Shown one piece after another: positions 14,798 through 21,507 of a stretch of 22,273 bases of DNA. This DNA comes from Desulfobacterales bacterium (GTDB lineage Bacteria; Desulfobacterota; Desulfobacteria; Desulfobacterales; JAHEIW01), in contig JAQYWI010000084.1 in NCBI GenBank assembly GCA_030145015.1, positions 1-22,273 of the forward strand, in the 5' to 3' direction. The notes under the pieces are model-generated. The model did no database searches. It saw only the letters and a list, made by a program, of their open reading frames with translations, and was not told the DNA's origin. The position numbers and the translations under genes were made by a program. The stretch's first letter is position 1. Each line of letters starts with the position of its first letter.

Positions 14798-15076
14798 GTT
14801 AGAAATGCCTAAAATGACTAAATTGAGCTAAAATGCCTAAAATTATGGTTTCGCTGCGCTACATCTTTTATTATAAATATGATCGTTCGACCCAGTCGTT
14901 AGACCCTGTCGTTAGACCCTGTCGTTAGACCCTGAGGCTCTCGAAGGGAGGCTCTCGACGGGTAGAATTCCTCAATTTTAGGCATTTTAGCTCATTTTTA
15001 ATTTTAGCTCACTTGTTGTTATGGGCACTTTTTATAGATTTAGAACTTTACCAACGGGCGCAGGCTGCATTTTGAG
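14798..15076. repeat. Dispersed inverted-repeat element, copy A (core orientation opposite to copy B)
   Basis: The arms are built from repeats of GCCTAAAATG and its complement (GTTAGAAATGCCTAAAATG on the left, TTTTAGGCATTTTAGCTCA on the right). The core at about 14841-14978 holds three 13-bp tandem repeats (GTCGTTAGACCCT, 14895-14933) and a GAGGCTCTCG duplication. The flanks match copy B (21220-21494) in the same orientation, but the core matches copy B only as its reverse complement. It occupies essentially the whole BCAT-baeR gap. Confidence 0.8.
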
Positions 15077-15089
15077 GAAAAGTTATAGT

Positions 15090-15779
15090 TTAATCATGCT
15101 CAGCGCTGAATTTGTATCCAACGCCGTAAACCGTGCTGATGATTTCCTGTCCGGGAAGCTTTTGTGCAATTTTCTTGCGCAGATTTTTTATGTGGGTGTC
15201 GATGGTGCGATCGTAGCCCTCAAAATCATATCCCTGGACCCGGTTGATGAGTTCACTCCTTGAAAACACACGATTCGGCCGGGTCATCATGATTTTCAGC
15301 AGTCCAAATTCATTGGGGGTCAGGTTTAACACCTGTTTGTCGATCATCACCTGATGGGTTTTATCATCCAGGGAAATAGAACCGACAACCAGATTGTGCG
15401 TTCGGGGTTCGGCATGCATCCTTCTGAAAACAGCCTTGACCCGCGCAACCACTTCCCGGGGGCTGAACGGTTTGCAGATATAGTCATCGGCACCCAGCTC
15501 CAGCCCCAGGAGCCGGTCGATCTCTTCCACCCGGGCGGTAATCATGATGATGGGCACATCGGAAAACTTCCTGATCTCCCGGCACAATTCCATCCCGTCC
15601 ATACCCGGCAACATGATATCCAGCAAAATTAAATCCGGCAGGTCTTTTTTCACCTGGGCGATCACGCGGCCTCCGTCGGCCTGGGTAGATGTCCGAAAGC
15701 CGGCCGCTTGCAGATAGTCGCACAGCAGCCGGGTGATCTTCTCTTCGTCTTCAACAACAAGAATATGTCTACTCGCCAT
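15090..15779 (-). CDS. baeR: OmpR-family response regulator, BaeR-like
   Basis: The start at 15779 gives 229 residues beginning MASRHILVVEDEEKITRLL and overlaps the end of the kinase gene by 11 bp; a longer frame would add an unlikely tail. The receiver domain has the phospho-acceptor D54 (LILLDIMLPGMDG), the Thr of MITA and the Lys of CKPFSPREVVARVKAV. The winged helix includes LTPNEFGLLKIMMTRPNRVF, RTIDTHIKNLRKKI and VYGVGYKF. It resembles E. coli BaeR closely (CREIRRFSDIP- and EIDRLLGLE-type segments). It is co-transcribed after the kinase and probably binds the BaeR-like sites upstream. Confidence 0.88.
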   Translation of the reverse strand: MASRHILVVEDEEKITRLLCDYLQAAGFRTSTQADGGRVIAQVKKDLPDLILLDIMLPGMDGMELCREIRKFSDVPIIMITARVEEIDRLLGLELGADDYICKPFSPREVVARVKAVFRRMHAEPRTHNLVVGSISLDDKTHQVMIDKQVLNLTPNEFGLLKIMMTRPNRVFSRSELINRVQGYDFEGYDRTIDTHIKNLRKKIAQKLPGQEIISTVYGVGYKFSAEHD

Positions 15780-17247
15780 GGGCTTTATCTTTTGATGATA
15801 TTGGAAGTTCGATTTCAATTCGAAGCCCGCCGGGGGCTGCATTGGCGGCCCTGATTTCACCGCCGAGGGCATTTACAATACTTTTACAAATACTCAAGCC
15901 TAATCCGCTGCCGCCCTGAGTGCGACTTCTTGATTTATCCACCCGGTACAACCTGTCAAACAGGCGTTCCAATGCCTCTGCGGGCACACCGGGGCCGGAA
16001 TCCTGGAAAAACAATGTCAGGCGGTTTGCGGTGCGATCCTGCCAGATCTTCAAGGTGCCGGGTGAATCCGCGTATCGCAGGGTGTTCTCCAGTATGTTGT
16101 AAAAAAGTTGCTGCAGGCGATCCGCATCGCCGATCACGGTGGTGGGGGATTCATTTTCCACACGATTCTCAACGGTCATCTGATTCTCCGCAAAGCGCGG
16201 TTGAAAATGACGCAGCGTGTCATTCAAAACCGGCACCGGATCAACCGGCTCTTTTTTAATGAAGAGCACCCCGGCGTCTGCCAGGGACAGTTCGTGAAGA
16301 TCGCTTACGATCTTGCTGAGATGGCGGGCCTCCGAACGCAGGGAGCCAAGGGTGTCGCGGTTGGCTGCGCGGACGCCGTCCTGCAGGGCCTCAATCTCAC
16401 CACTTAAAATTGACAGCGGCGTTCTCAATTCGTGGGCGATATCGGAAATCCACTGCTGCCGCATGCGTTCATATTTTTCCAGGGTTTGCGCCATGGCATT
16501 AAAATCTTCGGCCAGTTGTCCGAGTTCATCGTTGGACTCAACTTCGATGCGGGTATCAAAGTGACGCGACGCCAGGGCACGGGTTCCGGCCGTCAGCCTG
16601 CGGATGGGTGCCAAAAAATGTTTGGATAAAAGAAACGCTGCAAGGGCCGCCAGCACCAGAATTGCGCCGCCGATAAAATAGAGCACCTGCGATTGTTGCT
16701 TTAAGAATCCGACCGCCAGCGGGTTTGTCAGGTGCTCTCTTTTGTGAAGGCCAAACCAGCCTGCGGTTTTGCCCGAGACGGTAATTTCCTGCAGGGTATA
16801 GCCGTCATGTGAAACCCGGGTGCGTCCGCCGACGATATACTGTTTATCAGCATCAAAAACCGCCAGCCTGCGGGCCAGTCGCTGAATACGCCTGGAAGGC
16901 TCTGGGGGCAGGATGTCTTGAGCGCTACCCCCGGATCCTTTGTTTTCAATATCAGGCGGCCGTGGGGGAGGTCTACGAAGATCAAAAACCATTTGCGGCA
17001 GGTTGGATCGCAATATTTTCTCCCATCGGCCGGGATTATTTTTGAGTGCCTGCCAACCCTTTTGGGTTTGGTATTCGGTGGCCAGGGCGACTGCGACATC
17101 GCTGTATCTTTCCAGCAGCGATTTGTTGACGTAATCCGCAAAATTGCGGGCAGCATAAAACCGAATGATCCCGACCATAAGCGCCACAACCATAAGGGAC
17201 GTTAAGGTAAAGGCCGCAAAAATTTTATAAGAAAGTTTAAATTTCAT
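15769..17247 (-). CDS. baeS: Sensor histidine kinase, BaeS-like
   Basis: The product has 492 residues from the internal ATG (MKFKLSYKIFAAFTL), which matches the start of BaeS; the frame extends nine codons further upstream without a better ribosome binding site. TM1 is at about 10-30, followed by a periplasmic region of about 155 residues that is Pro/Arg-rich (RRPPPRPPD), TM2 at about 188-208, HAMP at about 210-262, DHp with H272 (DIAHELRTPLSILSGEIEAL), and an ATPase domain with NILENTLRYADSPG, DSGPGVP and GGSGLGLSICKSIV. BaeS senses envelope stress in enterobacteria. It forms an operon with baeR and is divergent from the exported protein at 17542. Confidence 0.9.
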   Translation of the reverse strand: MKFKLSYKIFAAFTLTSLMVVALMVGIIRFYAARNFADYVNKSLLERYSDVAVALATEYQTQKGWQALKNNPGRWEKILRSNLPQMVFDLRRPPPRPPDIENKGSGGSAQDILPPEPSRRIQRLARRLAVFDADKQYIVGGRTRVSHDGYTLQEITVSGKTAGWFGLHKREHLTNPLAVGFLKQQSQVLYFIGGAILVLAALAAFLLSKHFLAPIRRLTAGTRALASRHFDTRIEVESNDELGQLAEDFNAMAQTLEKYERMRQQWISDIAHELRTPLSILSGEIEALQDGVRAANRDTLGSLRSEARHLSKIVSDLHELSLADAGVLFIKKEPVDPVPVLNDTLRHFQPRFAENQMTVENRVENESPTTVIGDADRLQQLFYNILENTLRYADSPGTLKIWQDRTANRLTLFFQDSGPGVPAEALERLFDRLYRVDKSRSRTQGGSGLGLSICKSIVNALGGEIRAANAAPGGLRIEIELPISSKDKAHGE

Positions 17248-17358
17248 TGTTAATTTTAAAGTTCCACATTCCACCTTATTTTGTAACTAGATAATATACT
17301 ATAACATACATTTCAAACCCATTTATAACCCTTCACCACCTTCACATCAGATCTTCAT

Positions 17359-17376
17359 ATTTCCTCCATAATTGAT
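17359..17376 (+). promoter_or_regulatory. BaeR-box-like site
   Basis: The sequence ATTTCCTCCATAATTGAT matches 14 of 18 positions of the E. coli BaeR box recalled as TTTTTCTCCATDATTGGC. It lies between divergent baeS and the exported-protein gene, so it could control either or both. Confidence 0.5.
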
Positions 17377-17426
17377 CCCTACATAGAAATCGCCAGAATA
17401 AATTATCATTATTTTAATCTCTACAA

Positions 17427-17456
17427 TCTCCACATCGTTTCTCCATATTTTCTCCA
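17427..17456 (+). promoter_or_regulatory. Tandem TCTCCA direct repeats, likely OmpR-type half sites
   Basis: TCTCCA occurs at 17427, 17440 and 17451, spaced 13 and 11 bp, about one helical turn, as expected for OmpR-family dimers binding head to tail. The middle copy also has upstream TTT and a downstream A+T segment like the BaeR box. The surrounding 294-bp intergenic region is otherwise AT-rich and lacks genes. Confidence 0.45.
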
Positions 17457-17541
17457 CAGTTAATTGTTAACTTAAACGCAGAGTACAAAGAGAATTTTAT
17501 CAAAATTTAAAATTATAAGCACAAACCGTAAGGAGGTTATC

Positions 17542-18042
17542 ATGAAAAAGATTCAAACGATCATCGTCGCGAGTGTGCTGGTAATGGGCATGGCCCTTTC
17601 CGGACCGGTGTTTGCGGACAATCAAGGAAAAGGCCAGCGCCCGGGTTTAGGATTTCAACAACGCCATAAAGGCGGCGGCCTAATGCTGCTGGCAAAATAT
17701 CAGCAAAGAAACCTGATGGTTCAGGTGCTTTCAGAAAAAACGGGACAATCAACCGAGACCGTCAACACAAAACTCAAAGAACAGGGCATGCGTGCTGTGA
17801 TGCAAGAGCTCAACATCGACCGGCAGGCGCTTCGCGCTGCTCTGCATGCTAAAGTCAGTGAGTGCGTTAAACAGGCGGTTGCAGACGGAAGCATTACGCA
17901 GGAGCAGCAGAAAGATATTCTTGAAAAAATGGAAAATCGCTCCAAGCGCCGCGAGCTTATGAGCCGGCTGATTGAAAAAGGAATTGAAGATGGGACCATC
18001 ACCCAGGAGGATGCCCAGATGCTGTTGCGCAAACGCCACTAG
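17542..18042 (+). CDS. Small exported protein, DUF2680-like, possible BaeSR target
   Basis: This 166-residue protein has a signal peptide (MKKIQTIIVASVLVMGMAL, likely cut after FADA-type FAD). The mature part is basic and helical, with two similar segments near the C-terminus: KQAVADGSITQEQQKDILE and KGIEDGTITQEDAQMLLRK. The DG-x-ITQE-x motif recalls DUF2680-type exported proteins. It is divergent from baeS across a region with BaeR-like sites; in E. coli the BaeR regulon contains the periplasmic protein Spy, so a comparable periplasmic stress role is plausible, but Spy homology is not shown. AAGGAGG precedes the ATG. Confidence 0.72.
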   Translation: MKKIQTIIVASVLVMGMALSGPVFADNQGKGQRPGLGFQQRHKGGGLMLLAKYQQRNLMVQVLSEKTGQSTETVNTKLKEQGMRAVMQELNIDRQALRAALHAKVSECVKQAVADGSITQEQQKDILEKMENRSKRRELMSRLIEKGIEDGTITQEDAQMLLRKRH

Positions 18043-18055
18043 CATCCTTCTTTAA

Positions 18056-18090
18056 ATTCGCCTGAGGCCGATAAAAGGCCTCAGGCGAAT
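18056..18090 (+). terminator. Strong hairpin after the exported-protein gene
   Basis: A perfect 14-bp stem (ATTCGCCTGAGGCC paired with GGCCTCAGGCGAAT) with a 7-nt loop starts 14 bp after the stop. There is only a short T-rich tail (TCCTTTC), so termination may be partial. Confidence 0.7.
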
Positions 18091-18285
18091 AGTCCTTTCG
18101 CCCCTGGGAGCACGCTGAAAGTGTCCAAGCGTTTACCCTGCTTACTCCAGCCATGGATTTGTTCAAGTTGTAAGGGATTAAAAAACTTTTCTTAAAAATG
18201 AAGCCGGACTGTAATCCATAGGCAGGGAACGCCGACACAATAATAAGTGACCACAAAACAGCCCTATTTAAGAAAGGATCATACA

Positions 18286-18396
18286 ATGTTTTCCGGAAAA
18301 AAAGATCAAGAAGAGAATCCGCGGGAAAATAACTGGATGCTTTCCTTGATATGGTTTGGGATATGTTTGCTACTTTTAACTATTTTATTCATTTAG
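18286..18396 (+). CDS. Small single-span membrane protein, 36 aa
   Basis: AAAGGA lies 7 bp before an ATG. The peptide has a charged N-terminal half (MFSGKKDQEENPRENNW) and a hydrophobic C-terminal half (LIWFGICLLLLTILFI) that can span the membrane once, followed directly by TAG. No family is recognised. Placement, ribosome binding site and clear bipartite composition argue for a real gene. It may be an inner-membrane regulator or transporter accessory, but that is open. The 195 bp before it (18091-18285) show nothing else. Confidence 0.55.
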   Translation: MFSGKKDQEENPRENNWMLSLIWFGICLLLLTILFI

Positions 18397-18442
18397 AGGT
18401 GAAGCCGGCCTTACCATATTCGCCAGGTCATCTGTTTAGAAC

Positions 18443-18883
18443 CTATTGATTCCTTTTAGGACTAAATTCATCGCTTTTGGCAGCTATCTTTGCATTAAAC
18501 TTCGCTGCGTCAATGATGAACCTGTCGTGGGTACCCTCAGAAATTGTGTCCATGCCGTCGTTGGCAACTATGGAAAAGGCCAGCCTGCGACCCTCTACTT
18601 CCTCCAGCTTAACATTTACATTCACGGTCAGACCGGGCGGTGTGGCCGCCAGATGGCTTAGCTTAACGGCAATACCCACCGTTTGTTCACGGGGCCAGTC
18701 GATATGGGGATTAATGGCCTGGATACAGGTCCATTCAAAAAGGCCGACCATAAACCCGGTGGCCAGCACTTTAGGCATTTCCTGGAATTCGGTCGCTTCA
18801 GGGTAAAGGTGAGGCACCGTTTTGTTTTCAGGAATCTTATATTGAAAATTAAAGATCAGGCCGGGCTTTAAAGAATTTTTCAT
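18443..18883 (-). CDS. FlK-like thioesterase (fluoroacetyl-CoA thioesterase family)
   Basis: This 146-residue hotdog-fold protein is very similar, as far as I can recall the sequence, to FlK of Streptomyces cattleya. The catalytic triad known there (Thr42, Glu50, His76) corresponds to T42 and E50 (ATGFMVGLFEW) and H77 (KLSHLAATPPG). Lid residues V23, L26 and F33 (KTVPHLYPEATEF) are kept, but the Phe36 position is Met. FlK hydrolyses fluoroacetyl-CoA; homologues in organisms without fluorometabolism probably act on other small acyl-CoAs. AGGAG lies before the ATG. It stands alone on its strand, with no adjacent CoA ligase or dehalogenase in the window. Confidence 0.85.
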   Translation of the reverse strand: MKNSLKPGLIFNFQYKIPENKTVPHLYPEATEFQEMPKVLATGFMVGLFEWTCIQAINPHIDWPREQTVGIAVKLSHLAATPPGLTVNVNVKLEEVEGRRLAFSIVANDGMDTISEGTHDRFIIDAAKFNAKIAAKSDEFSPKRNQ

Positions 18884-18950
18884 GGTTTACTCCTGTTTAA
18901 CCCACATAGCGAAAGCGGTGGGTCGGCAATATCGCATATGGTATCTGTCT

Positions 18951-19190
18951 TCAGTCGCACTTAAACGACTGGGTTACATCCTGTGAAGTATATCCAGTGT
19001 CGGCTTTAAAAAAACCAAAACGCTCACCCTCAAACCAGTGAAAATCGTCTCCGCCCCAGTAGAGTTTGTCTTCCAGGCGGGTTTCGGCATAAAAATAGAT
19101 AAAGCGGTTGTGGGTATCAACGACGTGCTTTTTTTGACCCGAAGCCAGCTTGAAACAACCCCTATCTCTATTTCGTTAAAATGATGAACC
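18951..19190 (-). pseudogene. Frameshifted remnant of an unrecognised gene
   Basis: No start-to-stop frame exists here, yet the minus strand reads protein-like sequence: VVDTHNRFIYFYAETRLED, then KLYWGGDDFHWFEGERFGFF and a stop after SFKCD. Upstream, a different frame gives RVKVHHFNEIEIGVVS, which would join by one frameshift near 19155. No ATG is seen in either frame. It follows the papain-like gene on the same strand. The family is not recognised. Part of the 320-bp gap (18884-19203) is explained by this remnant. Confidence 0.45.
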
Positions 19191-19203
19191 TTAACCCGGT
19201 TTA

Positions 19204-19749
19204 TTACAAAATCCGTATGCCCTCTTCCTCATAAATGCCGATTGCGTGCATTTCAGACGGCACCGGAACCTCATTAATGTCCAGCAGCCACTTGAACAAA
19301 TCGATGGCCATTTCCTCGGCACATCGCACCTTCCAGCCCAGAAACACATATTCGCTGCAAAAAAGTGCGCGCGCATCGGCAGATACTTTGCCAAATAAGT
19401 TGCTGCCTACGCCTTCAAAATCATAGCCCGTACCGATTTTATCATACATCCAATTAAACGAATGGGCGACATAGGGTCGATATTCTTCTTTTAAAGAATG
19501 CCAATAGGCCTTACCATGATATTTTTTTAGCGTTTGACTCAACGGGTTTGGGACGGCACCCCTGCTGACGGCCTCCAACGTCATGACCCGGTCAACATCG
19601 GCAAGCCGGCAGGCAACCCCACAATAGGTCGCAGAACCGCCTGTCTTCCATCGAATTAACCTGCTAATCCAGCTTTCGCCATGCCATTGAAGTAGATCCA
19701 TGGTTTGAATTTGATCTCTGACGGCGTTGTATTTTGACAAATCGTTCAT
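19204..19749 (-). CDS. Permuted papain-like (YiiX/NlpC-superfamily) protein
   Basis: This 181-residue protein has no signal peptide. The N-terminal part (MDLLQWHGESWISRLIRWKT, about 17-36) and LEAVSRGAVPNPL (about 58-70, with E59) resemble permuted NlpC/P60 or YiiX-type papain folds, and FCSEYVFLGW (C131) gives the late nucleophile Cys expected in this permutation. The position of the usual catalytic His (SHV/THV) reads ATYCGVA, so it may be Cys43, and activity is uncertain. Such proteins act on amide or lipid bonds. AAAGGA lies upstream of the ATG. The 293 bp upstream to 20042 is AT-rich, without genes, and probably holds the promoters of this gene and of the divergent TRAP gene. Confidence 0.65.
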   Translation of the reverse strand: MNDLSKYNAVRDQIQTMDLLQWHGESWISRLIRWKTGGSATYCGVACRLADVDRVMTLEAVSRGAVPNPLSQTLKKYHGKAYWHSLKEEYRPYVAHSFNWMYDKIGTGYDFEGVGSNLFGKVSADARALFCSEYVFLGWKVRCAEEMAIDLFKWLLDINEVPVPSEMHAIGIYEEEGIRIL

Positions 19750-20042
19750 TTTTAGTTCCTTTGCCAGCTGCCCGGCATTAATTGTTTTATTGCTGCCGGC
19801 CCCCTTAAGGCGCCTCTGGATTTATCTTTAAGAAAATGGGCCGAACAAATCAATACGTTTTCATGCATTCGAGCAAAAAACCCATTTCTCATATTGAGAT
19901 CCACGACGATTTGATTTAAGAGTAATAAACTGGAAAACTACGCCCGTTATGAAAAATTGTTCGGCGGTGAAACTTTTGGATAGATTTTGTTATCAGAAAC
20001 GGAAAAGTCACCCAAATCACCTTCACAGAAAGGAGCAAACTC

Positions 20043-21050
20043 ATGTTAAAAACCAACAAAGATCGATTATTCATTTTAGTCATTTTCCTGGTATGCTTCA
20101 TTTTAACCGTGCCGGCGAGCTCTCCAGCCCAGGAACCGGTACAACTCAAACTGGCTTCCTTCAAGATAGGCAGCGGCTGGTTTGTCATGGGCGGCGTCAT
20201 GGCGGACATCTTCAAAAAAAGCCTCCCTCCCGGTTCCACTGTGGATGCGCTGCCAAAGTCCGGGGGTATCGGAAATCCGAAACTGCTTGGCTTAAAGAAA
20301 GCAGATCTCGGGTTCGCATTTCCCATCACCGCCAACTGGGCCTGGAATGGAGTTTACCGCTACGATAAGAAGATCCAAAATATCCGGGCGATTGCAGGAG
20401 GACTGGATAGCTACTGGGTTCTAAGCGCTGTGAAGGCTGATAAAGGAATCAATAGCTGGGCGGATATGAAATCCGGGAAAAAGGATATCCGGATCTGCAC
20501 GCAGTCCAAGGGCTCGCTGAGCGAATTTGCAGCCATGCAAGTTTTGGAGGCCTATGGCATCTCTTATGATGATCTAAAGGGCTGGGGCGGCGATATCCTG
20601 ATGAAGGGCTTCAAGGAAATGGTCCCTGCACTCAAGGAAGGGGCCATAGACGGATTCTTGATGATGGCCACCCCATTTCACCCCACCTGGACTGAAGCGG
20701 CCATATCCCGACCCCTTAAGTTTTTACCCCTGGAAGATGCGGTATTGGGAAAATTAAAGAGTAAGTATGGCTACACCAGCTCGGTCGTTCCGGCAGGAAT
20801 GTTCAAAGGGCTGGAAAAGGATGTGGTCACCATCGGTTTTCCCACCTGTCTCTTAGTGCGGGAGGATATCTCTGATGAGGTTGTTTATACGCTCGTGAAA
20901 GCCATCGTTGAGAACAAGGAAAAGATTCAGTCGGCCTACAAGAGTTTTAAGGCCTTCGATCCAAAGACGGCCTGGAAGCCTGAAAAGCTTGGCGGGGTCC
21001 CCCTTCACCCGGGTGCTGAGAAGTACTACAAAGAGAGGGGCTGGAAATAG
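20043..21050 (+). CDS. TAXI-family TRAP transporter substrate-binding protein
   Basis: This 335-residue protein has a signal peptide (FILVIFLVCFILTVPASSPAQ). The mature part follows the TAXI pattern: LASFKIGSGWFVMGGVMADI near the start, a glycine-rich loop (PKSGGIGNPKLL), ADLGFAFPITANWAW, the RAIAGG strand, ICTQSKGSLSEF and a C-terminal domain with VTIGFPTCLLVRED. It binds its ligand in the periplasm and delivers it to a TRAP permease; known TAXI ligands include glutamate and other organic acids, and none can be assigned here. AAAGGAG precedes the ATG. The permease gene lies 457 bp downstream rather than a few bases. Confidence 0.9.
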   Translation: MLKTNKDRLFILVIFLVCFILTVPASSPAQEPVQLKLASFKIGSGWFVMGGVMADIFKKSLPPGSTVDALPKSGGIGNPKLLGLKKADLGFAFPITANWAWNGVYRYDKKIQNIRAIAGGLDSYWVLSAVKADKGINSWADMKSGKKDIRICTQSKGSLSEFAAMQVLEAYGISYDDLKGWGGDILMKGFKEMVPALKEGAIDGFLMMATPFHPTWTEAAISRPLKFLPLEDAVLGKLKSKYGYTSSVVPAGMFKGLEKDVVTIGFPTCLLVREDISDEVVYTLVKAIVENKEKIQSAYKSFKAFDPKTAWKPEKLGGVPLHPGAEKYYKERGWK

Positions 21051-21075
21051 GTAAAAGAACCGGATCAGAGCGTAC

Positions 21076-21127
21076 TGTCGAAGATCCCGCAGGAGAGCGC
21101 TGCCGTGCAATGACGGGATCTTCGACA
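21076..21127 (+). terminator. Long hairpin after the TAXI binding-protein gene
   Basis: TGTCGAAGATCCCG and CGGGATCTTCGACA form a perfect 14-bp stem around a 24-nt loop, followed by TTTCAATT. This could attenuate transcription into the permease gene or stabilise the binding-protein transcript, giving excess binding protein over permease. Confidence 0.65.
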
Positions 21128-21150
21128 TTTCAATTATGAGTGCAAGGACT

Positions 21151-21494
21151 TAGAAGCTATCTCAAAATTAGCAGTTCATCTTGGAAGACAGCGAAAAAAA
21201 GTTCCAAAGGTGCTCTAAAGTTAGAAGTGCCTAAAATGCCTAAAATGAGCTAAAGTGCCTAAAATTAAGGAATTCAACCTGTCGAGAGCCTCCCTTCGAG
21301 AGCCTCAGGGTCTAACGACAGGGTCTGACGACTGGGTCGAATGATCCTAATTTATAATTAAAGATGGAGCGCAGCGGCACCATAATTTTAGGCATTTTAG
21401 GTCATTTTAAATTTTAGCTCATTTGTTGTAAGCACTTTTTATCGGTTTAAAACTGTACCATCGGGTGTTAAATGCGTTTTTGAGATAGCTTCTA
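21151..21494. mobile_element. Inverted-repeat element (MITE-like), copy B, inserted between TRAP genes
   Basis: The 344-bp element has perfect 17-bp terminal inverted repeats TAGAAGCTATCTCAAAA (21151-21167) and TTTTGAGATAGCTTCTA (21478-21494). The outer TA at both ends could be a target duplication of the IS630/Tc1 type. Inside are the GCCTAAAATG arms and a core (21263-21387) with two 13-bp repeat units. It ends 13 bp before the permease ATG. No ORF lies within it. Copy A is at 14798-15076. Confidence 0.8.
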
Positions 21495-21507
21495 GTCTGG
21501 TGGGTGG

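Noticed and set aside
14895..14933. Tandem repeats as a CRISPR array
   Set aside because: The units are directly adjacent without spacers and only 13 bp long.
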